A DNA stretch of 64,000 nucleotides from Verrucomicrobiales bacterium (GCA_029213025.1 JARGOZ010000014.1:1-64000), one strand, 5' to 3'; numbered from the stretch's first letter, positions 1 to 9,556 are shown. Translations and numbers: made by a program. Notes: generated from the letters alone by a model not told the origin.

Positions 1-2
1 AA

Positions 3-1109
3 AGCCGAAAGGGTGTCTATAGTTTTGAAGTGAGAGATTCGGCCACCGGCGAGTTGCGGCGCTCGTTTACCGAACCCGGGCGATACTTTACATCAATGGA
101 CATCCATCCTCTTACCGACGAAATATTTACAGGTGGTTGGCAGAAAATGGTCTGGCAGGGGGAATCGCCTGCATATTTTACGTTACCTACATCCCATTCC
201 AGAACCGGTGTTTTCCTTGGAACCGGTGAATGGTTTATCGGGCCTGATGATCAGGCGGGGCTGGCGTTAATGCAGATGGGTAAAGGTCAGCCAGGTGTTA
301 TACGGAAATTTCCGAGGCAGAAGGTTCCGGTCACAGGTTCCGATGGGAAGTATGCTTTGCTGGAAGGAGGGCAGGGTTTGCAGTTGCTCAGGAATGTCGG
401 CACCGGGAGTGACCTGGTTGCGACCATTCCAGAGGAAAAGCGGCAACACAAGTTTCTGAAGGACACTCTGTTCACCTCAACGCGTCACATCCCCGGTCCC
501 CGTTTTGATCGCGTGCTGGCTACAGACGATAGCATGTCAGTGATAAGGGATGCAAAGACCGGCAGGTCGATTGTTGATCTTGAGCCTGCAGAAAAGGCAG
601 GGGCCGGGAGATTCAGTGTGGGAGACTTGGCATGGTTCGATCAAGGTCGAAAAATTATTGGAATAGGCAACAGGCCGGCGCGGAACGGAAAAAATCAGTC
701 CTCGCTGGTGGTTTGGGATGCCATCACGGGTAAAATCATCCAAACTGCAGCGGCGGCGACAGAGCTGGATACTTTAGCGGTCTCGCCGGACGATACTCGG
801 CTTGCTTCCGCCGGTACGGATATGACGATCCGGGTTCATGACACCTCCACTCTGCAATTTCTCTATGGATTCAGAGCGCACAATGCGGCCATCTCAAATT
901 TAGCCTGGCATCCGAAACAGCAGGTATTGGCATCGGCGTCTGAAGATCTGACGGTGAAAATCTGGGACCTGCGGGCGGATAAATGTGTTCAGATCCTGCG
1001 AACTCTCGACTCCAGGCCGACGGCGCTTTCCTTCAGTCCGGGCGGAAAAATGATCACCTGTTCAGACGAAAAGTATGTTCGGGTCTGGGCACTGGATATT
1101 TTCAAATAA
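3..1109 (+). CDS. WD40-repeat protein, C-terminal part (runs off the left edge)
   Basis: The frame is open to the window edge, so the GTG at base 30 is probably internal. The last ~130 residues contain recognisable WD40 blades, for example SPDDTRLASAGTDMTIRV and ASASEDLTVKIWDL, ending with VRVWALDIFK. The middle part is more weakly propeller-like. WD40 propellers are interaction scaffolds. In PVC bacteria they often sit behind a protein kinase or a cytochrome domain, but nothing upstream is visible here, so no specific role can be given. An ECF sigma gene follows after about 145 bp in the same direction, with its own promoter-like motif. Confidence 0.75.
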   Translation, partial: SRKGVYSFEVRDSATGELRRSFTEPGRYFTSMDIHPLTDEIFTGGWQKMVWQGESPAYFTLPTSHSRTGVFLGTGEWFIGPDDQAGLALMQMGKGQPGVIRKFPRQKVPVTGSDGKYALLEGGQGLQLLRNVGTGSDLVATIPEEKRQHKFLKDTLFTSTRHIPGPRFDRVLATDDSMSVIRDAKTGRSIVDLEPAEKAGAGRFSVGDLAWFDQGRKIIGIGNRPARNGKNQSSLVVWDAITGKIIQTAAAATELDTLAVSPDDTRLASAGTDMTIRVHDTSTLQFLYGFRAHNAAISNLAWHPKQQVLASASEDLTVKIWDLRADKCVQILRTLDSRPTALSFSPGGKMITCSDEKYVRVWALDIFK

Positions 1110-1200
1110 AAGGGGATACCTTCGGTTTTGATTCTTCTTAACAGGGATGAAAAATCTGATCGGCCCCGGTTTGGGCGGAGCAGAGGTTTGGTTCGAAAAT

Positions 1201-1242
1201 TTTTCAGAAAATTGTTACACTTCCCTCATCCCGTGGAGAGAA
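1201..1242 (+). promoter_or_regulatory. putative ECF sigma promoter upstream of the sigma gene
   Basis: GTTACAC at 1214-1220 is followed after exactly 13 bp by TGGAGAGAA. The same arrangement recurs near 17323 (GTTAGAC, 13 bp, CGGAGAGAA) and 21555 (GTTACAC, 13 bp, TGGAGAGAA). The 20 bases preceding and including GTTACAC are identical at 1201 and 21542. Spacing and placement suggest -35/-10-like elements read by an ECF sigma factor, probably the one encoded just downstream (autoregulation). This is inferred from conservation only. Confidence 0.5.
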
Positions 1243-1255
1243 AGGATACCCACCT

Positions 1256-1786
1256 ATGTTATCGGAAGAAGACCAGCAAATGTTTACCCGCCTTTGGACC
1301 GAGGATCAGCCATCGGTTTCGCAATACCTCATGTCCCTCGTGCGGGATTCTGCGACGGCGAAAGATCTCCTGCAAAACACGGCGCTGATTTTGTTGCGCA
1401 AGTTTTCCGAATACGATCGCGATAAACCCTTTCTCCCCTGGGCACTGGGGGTAGCCAAATTTGAGCTGCTCGGCCACCGTCGCGATCAGGCCCGCAGCCG
1501 TGTGATGTTCGATTCCGACATGCTTGACCGCTATACCGAAAAATGGTCAGAGTTGGCCCCCTGCCACTCCGACGATTCCGACGCACTGCAAGCCTGCCTC
1601 GCAAAACTGCCGGGCCACCTTCGCAAGGTGGTCCGATTGCGATATTTCGATGATCTGAACTCCGGTGAAATCGCAAAGTCACTTGGCATGAACGCCGGAA
1701 GCGTGCGCGTAACTCTGCAGCGCACCCGTGATCAGTTGCGCAAGTGTGTCGAACGCGAGCTCGGCACGGAAGGAGGTTCGGTATGA
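1256..1786 (+). CDS. ECF sigma-70 factor (Rhodopirellula/Verrucomicrobium-type)
   Basis: The 176-residue product has the length and layout of an ECF sigma factor. Region 2 spans about residues 15-85 (KDLLQNTALILLRKF, LPWALGVAKFELL) and region 4 about residues 110-165 (LPGHLRKVVRLRYFDDLNSG, then a helix-turn-helix GEIAKSLGMNAGSVRVTLQR). It would direct RNA polymerase to a specialised promoter set. The stop codon overlaps the start of the FecR-domain gene (ATGA), so the two are translationally coupled, a frequent arrangement in Verrucomicrobiota. It is probably autoregulated through the motif just upstream. ATG 1256 is the only sensible start, because MLSEED recurs at the start of a relic near 17366. 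Confidence 0.9.
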   Translation: MLSEEDQQMFTRLWTEDQPSVSQYLMSLVRDSATAKDLLQNTALILLRKFSEYDRDKPFLPWALGVAKFELLGHRRDQARSRVMFDSDMLDRYTEKWSELAPCHSDDSDALQACLAKLPGHLRKVVRLRYFDDLNSGEIAKSLGMNAGSVRVTLQRTRDQLRKCVERELGTEGGSV

Positions 1787-3123
1787 AAAAAGACGATCCC
1801 GAATCTCTCATCGCCGGTTGGCTCGATGGCGATCTCACTGCCGAAGAACAGACCCGCCTCGATGAATGGCTGCGCGAAAATCCTGAAAACCTCGACCATC
1901 TGGTAGAGGCATCAATCCGCGACCAGCAGCTTCGCGAGGCAGTGCATGTGTTCGAAAATCACAAATCGACCGTGAAAAAATCGCAATCGAACCGTCTCGC
2001 AGATCGCCGCTTTATTTCCCTCATCGCATTTGCCTGTGTGATGGTTTTGGGAATTTCCGCAGCGCTGTGGTTTTCCAACGGTGCATCAAGTTTCGCCGAG
2101 GTGACGGCCGCAGAAAATGTCCGCCTCACCAACCGCGGTGACTCCCTTCAAGCGGGCGCAAGATTTCCGAAAGGATCGATTTCCCTCATGTCCGGCCGCC
2201 TTGAGCTGCAACTTGATTCCGGAGTCCACCTGGAAATGACCGGCCCGCTCGAAGCCGAGCTGATCGACTCCATGCATCTCCGCCTTAAATCCGGACGACT
2301 CAATGCCGATGTCGGAGAACGCGGCAAAGGATTCACCGTTTACACCGATGCCGGCGACGTGATCGACCTGGGCACCCGCTTCGGGATCGAGGCGGATTCG
2401 GATGGCGAATGCCGCGTCGCGGTTTTCACCGGCCAGGTCGAGGTCCGCCCGCGCGGGCAGGACGAAAAGACAACACCGAAAACAATCCTGCTCAGTGAAG
2501 GACAGGCGGCGCGTTTCTCCGTGCTCGCCGGACTGCGCCGCTGGGACCAGGTAGCGCTCGCAGCGAAAGCCGCCGGCATTTCTTCGCACGATCCGAAAGG
2601 TGTCGTTACCCGTGTTCGCGACAATCTCGGCGACAGTGAGCTGAACCCCTTCTACGGAATCGTTGAAAATGGTATGAGAGACGGTGCGCTCGCCTACACT
2701 GATAAACCGAATCCGCGCTGGCACGCCGTCGAGGGCGAAACGTTTCCCGAATGGCTTGAGGGCGCCGATCAAATCCGCACCTATCACCAGTTTCGCAGCC
2801 GTCTGTATTTCAAATTGAATCTCGAAATAGCAGAACCGGCCGTCATCTATGTATTTCAGGATTCCCGTGCCGAGGCTCCTGCCTGGCTTCAAGAGACTTT
2901 TACAAACACCGGCACTCAACTTCGCGTTGGTCCCTGGAATCCGGCGGTGGCCGATGAATCCGGGGTCATTATCAAAGACGACGGCCCGTATCTCACCGCC
3001 ATTGTCTGGAAGCGTGAAGTGGTGCCCGGCGTGTTCGAACTCGGCCCGCCGCGCGAACCCGACACCGAACACCTGGTAACCATGTATGGGCTCGCGGTCA
3101 AACCGCTCGGAGAAAGTGACTGA
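1783..3123 (+). CDS. FecR-domain transmembrane protein, probable partner of the sigma factor
   Basis: The start chosen is the ATG at 1783, preceded by GGAGG and overlapping the sigma stop; an upstream GTG in the same frame is less likely. The product has 446 residues. A cytoplasmic N-terminus with an anti-sigma-like composition (residues 1-75) is followed by one membrane segment (about 78-97). A FecR domain spans about 125-240 (SGRLELQLDSGVHLEMTGP, DAGDVIDLGTRFGIE, AVFTGQVEVRP), then comes an uncharacterised ~200-residue periplasmic region. FecR-type proteins transmit a periplasmic signal to their cognate ECF sigma factor. The ligand is unknown. No TonB receptor is next to it. Confidence 0.85.
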   Translation: MKKDDPESLIAGWLDGDLTAEEQTRLDEWLRENPENLDHLVEASIRDQQLREAVHVFENHKSTVKKSQSNRLADRRFISLIAFACVMVLGISAALWFSNGASSFAEVTAAENVRLTNRGDSLQAGARFPKGSISLMSGRLELQLDSGVHLEMTGPLEAELIDSMHLRLKSGRLNADVGERGKGFTVYTDAGDVIDLGTRFGIEADSDGECRVAVFTGQVEVRPRGQDEKTTPKTILLSEGQAARFSVLAGLRRWDQVALAAKAAGISSHDPKGVVTRVRDNLGDSELNPFYGIVENGMRDGALAYTDKPNPRWHAVEGETFPEWLEGADQIRTYHQFRSRLYFKLNLEIAEPAVIYVFQDSRAEAPAWLQETFTNTGTQLRVGPWNPAVADESGVIIKDDGPYLTAIVWKREVVPGVFELGPPREPDTEHLVTMYGLAVKPLGESD

Positions 3124-3167
3124 TAATGAACTGCAAATTCTGAAACCTACCTTGCCGGTGCTGTGCC

Positions 3168-3420
3168 ATGCGCACCAATTCGAGGGGTATGTTTTCCCTT
3201 TCGCGTTCTCATTTCTATAGCGGTTCAATCGCACTGCTCTTTGCTTTTGCTGTGCTCATCGGAACGGCACTGGCCGAGCCGAACCAGCCGGCCTTTCTCG
3301 AAACCCGTACCACGAAGAAGCTGTAGTCCATGCCCGAAGGCGACGGCACCATGCTCGACAACACCGTCGTCTATCTCTCCGCGATATTTCATAGTGGTCC
3401 GCCTATCCGGTGGTTGAGAT
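3168..3420 (+). pseudogene. decayed DUF1592/DUF1552-type gene relic with amber codon
   Basis: ATG 3168 opens a 52-codon frame: a signal-peptide-like leader ending ALA-EPNQPAFLET, then RTTKKL and a TAG at 3324-3326. Directly after the TAG, in the same frame, comes SMPEGDGTMLDNTVVYLS, which resembles an internal DUF1552 segment. A CAG-to-TAG change would explain the stop. The leader looks like the start of a secreted cytochrome (FLETxC type) fused by deletion to the end of a DUF1552 gene. Sigma-FecR-DUF1592-DUF1552 is a familiar gene order in Verrucomicrobiota, so this is probably what remains of that operon. A second relic with the same junction and the same TAG lies near 17415. The family assignment is from memory of the motifs. 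Confidence 0.6.
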
Positions 3421-3537
3421 CTTTGACTCCAGCTTGTTTTCATGGTCAATTCTCCGCCTGCACCTCCTCAATTTCTCGCCGGACCGAATTGACAAAATGA
3501 ATACGATTGAAGCCGCGCGCTGCGGCGAACACCTGCG

Positions 3538-6500
3538 ATGGAAATGAAATTATCAACTATTGTCCCTCTCTTCCTTACGTTTGTGGCGGCAGCCTTCGCC
3601 GCAGATCCGCCGACTAGCCCGAGCAAAAAGCCCGCCGCGCAGTTTGACCTCGTGCACAGATCGGAAGTGGCCACCATCGTTTTCGCGGAGACCGAACACA
3701 AGGGGGTATTCCAGGCCGCCAGGGATCTTCAGCGCGACATCACCAAGGTCACGGGGCTGACCCCGAACATCGTGCACTCCGTCGATGAGGCGGCGGGCAA
3801 GTGTATCGTCATCGGCACAGCCGGTTGTCCCGGGGGTAAGGCCCTGCTGAAGTCGGTGGGAATGGCAACCGATGACCTCGACGGGCGTTGGGAGTCCTTC
3901 AAGTATCGGGTCCTCAACAACACGGGCGGGAAGGAACAGGTCCTCGCAATTGCCGGGAGCGACTTCCGCGGAACGATCTTCGGGGTTTACGATTTTGAGC
4001 AGAAGCACATGGGCATCGATCCCCTGTGGTTCTGGGCCGATCACGACCCCGCTACCCGAAGTGAATTGCGCTACGACGATCGGATCAACTTCGGCCCGAC
4101 CAATGAGCCGACCTGGAAGTACCGGGGCTGGACCCTGAACGATCATCCGCAGTTCATCGAGTGGAAGGAATCCGGATTGCTCAAACGCGAACAATACCGA
4201 CGCTACATGTTTTCAATCGATCACGAAGTCTTCGACCGGGTGTGGGAAGCGGCCCTGCGGCTCAAGATGAATATGTTCACGTGGTATTTCGTGGACGTCG
4301 ATTGGCAGCCGGACCGGGAACGTCTGCAGCGGGCGGTCGATCGTGGCCTTTTCATCACCCAGCACCAGATGGAAGGGGTTGGGGCCTACAACGGGTATTG
4401 GGATGATTACTGGAAGAATCACAACCCGACCGGCAAACCGGATGTTTTTTCTTACCGGAAACATCCCGGGGCGTTTCGCGAGTTCTGGGGCTACTACGTA
4501 AAACAGCTTTCACAATTTTCGCCGCAGGTGGTGTGGGAACTGAACCTGCGGGGCTGGGCCGACGGCCCTTACACGGAGCCGACTCTGCCCAAAGGCGGCA
4601 GCGACGAGGAACGGGCCCGGGTCATCAGTGATGCGATCGCCGATCAGGCGAAGCTCGTGCGCGAGATCGATCCCAATCCGGACCCGGAAATGATGACCAC
4701 CCTCTACGGGGAGGTGGGAAAATTCTACGACGAGGGTTGGATCACCGTGCCGGAGGGAGTCACCACCGGGTTCGGCGATGCCGGCATGGATGGCATGTCT
4801 TACTCAAAACGATTTTGGACCGAACCGCGCGATCCGAAAAGGAAATACGGGCAGTACTTCCACACCCAATATTTCGGTGGCGGCCCGCAGATCGCCAAGT
4901 GCACAAACATCGAGAAATATCTGATGGTAAACCTCGGCGCAATTCATGAGCGGGGCGACACCCGGCACATGCTGCTGGCCATGAACGAACTTCGACATCA
5001 GCAGGTCGAGATTCGCGCCATTGCCGAGATGCTCTGGGACTTTCCCGCGTTCAAGCCGCGACAGTACCTGTTGCGCTACTGCAACGAGAATTTCGGTGAC
5101 GAGGCCGGTCCCAAAGTGCTCGACCTCTATGACCAGTACTACGCGAAGTATCCCCACATCCTGAAAAAGGACGAGTTCAAGGAATACACTTACTACTACA
5201 TGATCCTTGAGCCATTTTTTCATGCAGTCACCAACCTGAATAATATCAAGAACGGCAAGCGCGACGGAGTTGTAGCCAATTATCGGTATGATCGAAAAAT
5301 CTACGAACAGGGAATTCGCGATCTGGGTGAGGTTCTGAAACAGGCAGAGGAACTGCTCCCGTCGATCCCGGAGAATCGCCAGTATTTCTATACTTACGAA
5401 TTCATCGATTCGATCCAGTTTATTCGCGGAATCTATAGTCTGACCATCGCTGTCAATGATGCGATAACCAGTCTGAAGGACGACGATCGAAAGGGAGCGC
5501 TCGTTGCGCTCCAGAATGCCAGGCCGTTGGTCGACGACTTGTATGCCGCTTTTGAGCACACCAAATCGACGGAAAAATGGAAGTACTGGTACCGAAGTGG
5601 AACCAACGAAGATTTCTATCTGCTGTTCAATCTATACCAGAAGGCGAGGCTGAGCCTGGAAGTCGATGAACTGAATTTTGTACGCGAGATCGAGCCGCAG
5701 CGGCGACCTTATCGAGGCAACGTCGTCATGCATAACTTCACTCAGGCGGGCGATATCGCCTACGGTGCGCAGGCAGAGCGAATTCATCCTTCGATGTTCA
5801 ACGGCGCGAACGCTTCCATCATGTCGCAGCCGTTGAAGCGAGTTTTTCAGATTCAGGGAGTCCAGCGGGTCGACGGCAAGTGGGATAACTTCGTCCCCGA
5901 CTACGACCTCGGCTACCAGTTCGAGTTGCAGGGCAGGGCGACGGTTTACGTAGCGGTTGATCCGAGGTCCTCACTTGAGTGGCTCGCGACAGAAGGCTTT
6001 CAAAAAACGGATCAGACCATGGACGTCGGTTTCTGGGCCTGGCCCTATCGTTACCAAAATCGGCCGCCGGCCAAAACGGTACCCTTTGAGCTGTTCGCCA
6101 GGGAATACCCGGCCGGCAAAGTTGCCCTCGGAAAGAATCAGCCCAGGGGGAACACCTACCCATACATCGTGCTGGTTCAGCCGGCCTTGCTGGCATACGA
6201 GAATTTCCATGCTGATTCGATCGGTGAAGCTCCCGATGGTTGGCAAGTGGAATCGAACGGTGGCATCGTTCAGGTAGTTGAGAATCCCGATTACGAGGGG
6301 GAAATCCGTCCGACCGTTTTCGATCTGCGGACCGTCCCGCGTTACACGCCGCTGGAACTGCGGAGCCTGCGCCTTGAGACAACCGGGGATTCGAAGGGCG
6401 CAGCGTCAGCCAGGCTGCCGTTCATGGCCCCGTCAGAGGGAGATTTCGTCGTGCAGTTCCGGGTGAAGCCCGGGCAGTCCAATGGCCAAACCTCCCTGTC

Positions 6501-6825
6501 GTTGGAAACTGCCGATGGGCAGGCCGGGATCACAGTTTGGTTTGGTGAGGATGGCCTTATCACCGCCGGTGGGTCGAAGGACTCGCAAGTTGAAGTCGGA
6601 CCCTGCTCAGCGAATCGCTGGTACAACCTGACGGTTGACGTCTCACCGAAAAAGAGGCAATTCAGCGTGTCTTTGCAGGACGACCGGATTGACTCGAAAT
6701 CCACAGGAAACCTCGAGTTGCCCGATTCCTTGAAGGGCCCGTTCAGCGTAATCCAATTGCGTCATTCCGGTGACGTGCCGGGGTCATGGATTGAATATGA
6801 CGCTCTGTGGGGGTACAATCGATAG
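3538..6825 (+). CDS. secreted GH115-like glycoside hydrolase
   Basis: The 1095-residue product has a signal peptide (KLSTIVPLFLTFVAAAFAADP); ATG 3544 is an alternative start. Residues ~30-150 resemble the N-terminal domain of GH115 (xylan alpha-1,2-glucuronidase family). The following barrel has hallmarks such as KYRGWTLNDHP, LRLKMNMFTW, VTTGFGDAG and YFHTQYFGGGPQIAK. A helical region (~550-720) and two C-terminal beta-rich domains follow, the last (~900-1090) resembling a laminin-G/concanavalin-type fold. The likely role is removal of glucuronic acid side chains from polysaccharides outside the cytoplasm. The match is motif-level and substrate specificity is not readable. The last 205 bp, including the stop region, are duplicated at 14500-14703. 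Confidence 0.7.
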   Translation: MEMKLSTIVPLFLTFVAAAFAADPPTSPSKKPAAQFDLVHRSEVATIVFAETEHKGVFQAARDLQRDITKVTGLTPNIVHSVDEAAGKCIVIGTAGCPGGKALLKSVGMATDDLDGRWESFKYRVLNNTGGKEQVLAIAGSDFRGTIFGVYDFEQKHMGIDPLWFWADHDPATRSELRYDDRINFGPTNEPTWKYRGWTLNDHPQFIEWKESGLLKREQYRRYMFSIDHEVFDRVWEAALRLKMNMFTWYFVDVDWQPDRERLQRAVDRGLFITQHQMEGVGAYNGYWDDYWKNHNPTGKPDVFSYRKHPGAFREFWGYYVKQLSQFSPQVVWELNLRGWADGPYTEPTLPKGGSDEERARVISDAIADQAKLVREIDPNPDPEMMTTLYGEVGKFYDEGWITVPEGVTTGFGDAGMDGMSYSKRFWTEPRDPKRKYGQYFHTQYFGGGPQIAKCTNIEKYLMVNLGAIHERGDTRHMLLAMNELRHQQVEIRAIAEMLWDFPAFKPRQYLLRYCNENFGDEAGPKVLDLYDQYYAKYPHILKKDEFKEYTYYYMILEPFFHAVTNLNNIKNGKRDGVVANYRYDRKIYEQGIRDLGEVLKQAEELLPSIPENRQYFYTYEFIDSIQFIRGIYSLTIAVNDAITSLKDDDRKGALVALQNARPLVDDLYAAFEHTKSTEKWKYWYRSGTNEDFYLLFNLYQKARLSLEVDELNFVREIEPQRRPYRGNVVMHNFTQAGDIAYGAQAERIHPSMFNGANASIMSQPLKRVFQIQGVQRVDGKWDNFVPDYDLGYQFELQGRATVYVAVDPRSSLEWLATEGFQKTDQTMDVGFWAWPYRYQNRPPAKTVPFELFAREYPAGKVALGKNQPRGNTYPYIVLVQPALLAYENFHADSIGEAPDGWQVESNGGIVQVVENPDYEGEIRPTVFDLRTVPRYTPLELRSLRLETTGDSKGAASARLPFMAPSEGDFVVQFRVKPGQSNGQTSLSLETADGQAGITVWFGEDGLITAGGSKDSQVEVGPCSANRWYNLTVDVSPKKRQFSVSLQDDRIDSKSTGNLELPDSLKGPFSVIQLRHSGDVPGSWIEYDALWGYNR

Positions 6826-6850
6826 ATTATTTCCGGGCAAAAAAGACTAC
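6646..6850 (+). repeat. 205-bp duplication, left copy (3' end of GH115-like gene)
   Basis: This stretch matches 14500-14703 with about five substitutions and one single-base deletion (about 97% identity by eye). The left copy lies in the intact gene and runs 25 bp past its stop codon. The two copies have the same orientation and bracket the island genes from 6896 to 14284. Whether they mark an insertion, or the residue of a second GH115-like gene, cannot be decided here. Confidence 0.95.
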
Positions 6851-6895
6851 AGCTAGGGAGGGAGTCTGTTCGAAAAACAAATCAAATGAGATAAA

Positions 6896-7858
6896 TCACT
6901 CGTTTTTTTGACTGTCTTTGCGAATTTCGGCTACCGCATTTAAAGGTAGATCCACAATCTCGGAAATTTCCTGATCTTTCATGCCTTTAGCGATCATTCT
7001 GAGAACGATTTCTTTCTTGTTTCGGTCCACTAACTGTTCTGCGACACTTCCTGTTTCGTATTTCATTTTAGGATCTCCTTTCTCATTGATAATAGTCTGG
7101 AATTCTTCGGTCGTCAATCCGGCTCCGGAGAGCAAGGCGTAGGATAAAATCAGGACCACCGGGCTGCGATTGTCTCCGTAGAGAAGGTTCAACTCTTCGA
7201 TGTTTTCCTCCAGCCATTCACCCACTTTGCGGTTCATCACGGCCCGCATCAGGCTTAGGCCCAGCCTGGCAATCGGGGCCTCCGGACGAATCCGAGGAGA
7301 GTCCTCATCCAGCCGGATCAAATCGATTTCGAAGCGCGGCACCCAGCGATGCAATTCCGGATCGAGTCCTTCCACATCAATCAAATCCTCCAGAACGAGG
7401 CCTTTTTTCCAGCCCTCGGTCCCCTGGAACAGGACGATGGGATAAACAAACGGGAGCTTCACACCGGGGAGCAGTCGATCTTCGTTTGCTAGCAGTCGAT
7501 AAATCATCCCCATGTAAATCCACATTCGCAGAGCCATCAGCGAATCGCGTCTCCGCTGGTGCTCCCACAGCACATAAACGTAAGCATCCTCGTCCTCGCG
7601 ATCGCATCGGGGGATCCGAAATAGCAGATCGGACTCAACCTCAGCCATTCGTTCATCGATGAAATGCGAGTTTTCGACCACCAGATCTTCCAATTTTAGA
7701 ACTCGTTTTAAGGTGTCCGGGAGTTGTGCCTCAAGCAGGCCCTGAGCCTCGCGAGGGGAGCCATAATAGCCCAAAACAAAGCGATTGTGCGGTCCCTGCA
7801 TCGAAGTTTCGGAATCGGCGTCCACGTTAGGATCATTGTTTTCAGGTTCTGTCGCCAT
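6896..7858 (-). CDS. Rpn-family PD-(D/E)XK nuclease (YhgA-like 'transposase')
   Basis: The 320-residue product matches the Rpn/YhgA-like family: an N-terminal GYYGSPREAQGLLEAQLPDT segment, then the nuclease core with VESDLLFRI (metal-binding Asp) and YVYVLWEHQRRRD (catalytic Glu-x-Gln variant). Next come MWIYMGMIYRLL, PFVYPIVLFQG and a C-terminal region ending in a probable helix-turn-helix (IAKGMKDQEISEIVDLPLNAVAEI). Rpn proteins are DNA endonucleases reported to promote RecA-independent recombination. They are often annotated as transposases but do not form insertion sequences by themselves. The gene lies 45 bp inside the left 205-bp repeat and reads toward it. A second family member is at 14996-15973. 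Confidence 0.8.
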   Translation of the reverse strand: MATEPENNDPNVDADSETSMQGPHNRFVLGYYGSPREAQGLLEAQLPDTLKRVLKLEDLVVENSHFIDERMAEVESDLLFRIPRCDREDEDAYVYVLWEHQRRRDSLMALRMWIYMGMIYRLLANEDRLLPGVKLPFVYPIVLFQGTEGWKKGLVLEDLIDVEGLDPELHRWVPRFEIDLIRLDEDSPRIRPEAPIARLGLSLMRAVMNRKVGEWLEENIEELNLLYGDNRSPVVLILSYALLSGAGLTTEEFQTIINEKGDPKMKYETGSVAEQLVDRNKKEIVLRMIAKGMKDQEISEIVDLPLNAVAEIRKDSQKNE

Positions 7859-7971
7859 CTCTTTCGTGACTATCCAAAAGCAAAATGAAGCGAGCTACAA
7901 TGATATTCGGCTTTAGCGACGGGGCCTCACAAGTATTTAACTTTTTAGCTCGGGTAGATAGCCTTCCTATA

Positions 7972-8811
7972 CTAGTAATCGCTAAACCAATCCGGATCGA
8001 TAGTAATGTCCTCCACGATCTTTTCTTCTACAGAGACACCCAATTTGTAATCCTTCAACATTCGAACGAGATCGTCACCGTCAATAAGATCCAGCGGCGG
8101 CGCGCCGTCTCTCAAAGCTTCTGCTTTCGCATCACGTGTAAAGGTTCCAGTCGTAATGATGATCCCTTTATCAGCACGCCCGACCATGGCACCTCGAAAG
8201 TCTCGAACTACCGGAGATGACACTGTATCTTTATATCGTTTGCACTGAAAATGAACGTGAAATGAAAGAATGGAGCCAAGCTTCACGACTCCCCGTCCAT
8301 CAATCCCTCCATCGCCCGAACGTCCGGTAACCTCTACTTGAATAAATCCTGATTCCCTCAACACCCTTTGGCAAAGGCGCTCAAAGGCTTCGGGCGGCAT
8401 CCTTTTCACTGCGTCTAGAAGTTCCTGCTCCCAAGAAGTCCCTTCTTCGGACGGTTCTTCTGCACCTTCACTTAATTCATTGTCGCGGATTTTGCGGACC
8501 GCCGCCTTAACTGTTTTTCTCACGACTGTTTTGTCAACTGTCTTTGTCTTCTGCCCTTGGGATGTTAATGCCCAAACGCCCCGTGCAGAGTTATCGATTA
8601 AACCGTATCTTTTTAGATAGGTTCTCGCCCAAGCCAAGTTGTATGAAAACTTTGTGTTATTCTCTCCGTGAGGTTCCTCTAACTCCTCCTCGGTAAGATT
8701 CATAACCTCAGCGACCTTTTCTTCCTGCTCGGGAATCGACGCAGAACTGCCCAGTTGGTGAAGAGCAGTTAACAGGGGATTGAAAAGGTCATCGTATGTA
8801 GGGATTGGCAT
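7972..8811 (-). CDS. mrr: Mrr-type restriction endonuclease
   Basis: The start MPIPTYDDLFNPLL (ATG at 8811) fits the Mrr family better than an upstream ATG that would add 16 residues. The product has 279 residues. The N-terminal winged-helix (Mrr_N) part covers about 1-90 (NLAWARTYLKRYGLID, RGVWALTSQG). The catalytic part has GDGGIDGRG and FQCKRY, the Asp and Gln-x-Lys of a PD-(D/E)XK site, then VVRDFRGAMVGRADKGIIITTG. E. coli Mrr is 304 residues long. Mrr enzymes cleave DNA carrying foreign methylation. No methyltransferase is nearby, as expected for a type IV system. It sits in the island between an Rpn nuclease and a toxin-antitoxin relic. Confidence 0.88.
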   Translation of the reverse strand: MPIPTYDDLFNPLLTALHQLGSSASIPEQEEKVAEVMNLTEEELEEPHGENNTKFSYNLAWARTYLKRYGLIDNSARGVWALTSQGQKTKTVDKTVVRKTVKAAVRKIRDNELSEGAEEPSEEGTSWEQELLDAVKRMPPEAFERLCQRVLRESGFIQVEVTGRSGDGGIDGRGVVKLGSILSFHVHFQCKRYKDTVSSPVVRDFRGAMVGRADKGIIITTGTFTRDAKAEALRDGAPPLDLIDGDDLVRMLKDYKLGVSVEEKIVEDITIDPDWFSDY

Positions 8812-9097
8812 ATGCAAGTTTTTTGAGCGAACCGTGTAAGCACATACAATGGGTGGCAAGTAAAAAGATGTTTTCGAACGACGAAGACGCAGGATTAAAA
8901 ATCAACCCGAATCAGCTTTCTAAAAGGCCTGCATCCGATCCAGAATTGGCCGGTGCAACCGATCTGGAGAACGACGAATCCAGAAGGCCCGGGCCGGCTC
9001 CAGGCTGGAAACTATCCTCAAACGATCAATTCATGCCTTGTTTCGCACCGATTCGTTTAGTTCGCCTGTTGCGTTTATTTCGTATGCTGTTATATTG

Positions 9098-9556
9098 ATG
9101 GCGATGAGCACAACCCTCACTAAAAAGGAAAAAGCTCCTTCTGGAGAAGATTTAAAGCGGGCCAAGGCTTCCGTTGAGCAGCTTACTGAACTTCTGGCAA
9201 GCACGCGGCAAGATTCGTTCGTTGTTATCATTGATGGTCGGGAAATTGAGCTTCCAGGTAGTTTTGCCAGCGTCATGACCGAAGCTTTAAAGATTATCGC
9301 TAACGGTCAGCAGGTTGAAATTTCTTCTGTGGATGCCGAGATTGGCACTCAGGAGGCAGCTGATCTTCTTGGCGTTTCCCGACCGTTCCTGGTGAAGTTA
9401 CTCGATACCGAAAAAATCCCGTCTCGAAAAGTGGGAGTTCAACGGCGCGTGCTTGTTACTGATATTCTTGCCTACCGAGAGAGGGAAAAACAACAAAGAC
9501 GGCGCGTACTAAAGGAATTAGCTGAAACGGACCAGGAACTCGGTTTGGATGAATAA
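9098..9556 (+). CDS. excisionase-type HTH antitoxin (partner of PIN toxin relic)
   Basis: The likely start is ATG 9098 (MAMSTTLTKKEK) rather than the upstream in-frame ATG; the product is then about 152 residues. The C-terminal half carries a MerR/excisionase-type helix-turn-helix: IGTQEAADLLGVSRPFLVKLLDTEKIPSRKVGVQRRV. This architecture, followed by an overlapping PIN gene, is a known type II toxin-antitoxin arrangement. The antitoxin looks intact while the toxin downstream is truncated. It may still repress its own promoter. Confidence 0.75.
   Translation: MAMSTTLTKKEKAPSGEDLKRAKASVEQLTELLASTRQDSFVVIIDGREIELPGSFASVMTEALKIIANGQQVEISSVDAEIGTQEAADLLGVSRPFLVKLLDTEKIPSRKVGVQRRVLVTDILAYREREKQQRRRVLKELAETDQELGLDE

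Noticed and set aside
2086-3234. Long minus-strand ORF (382 codons) antisense to the FecR gene
   Set aside because: It is a codon-bias shadow: no domain, no start signal, and the FecR-domain gene is well supported on the other strand.
6896-7858. Insertion sequence around the Rpn/YhgA 'transposase'
   Set aside because: No terminal inverted repeats or target duplications at its borders; the family is a nuclease rather than a DDE transposase.
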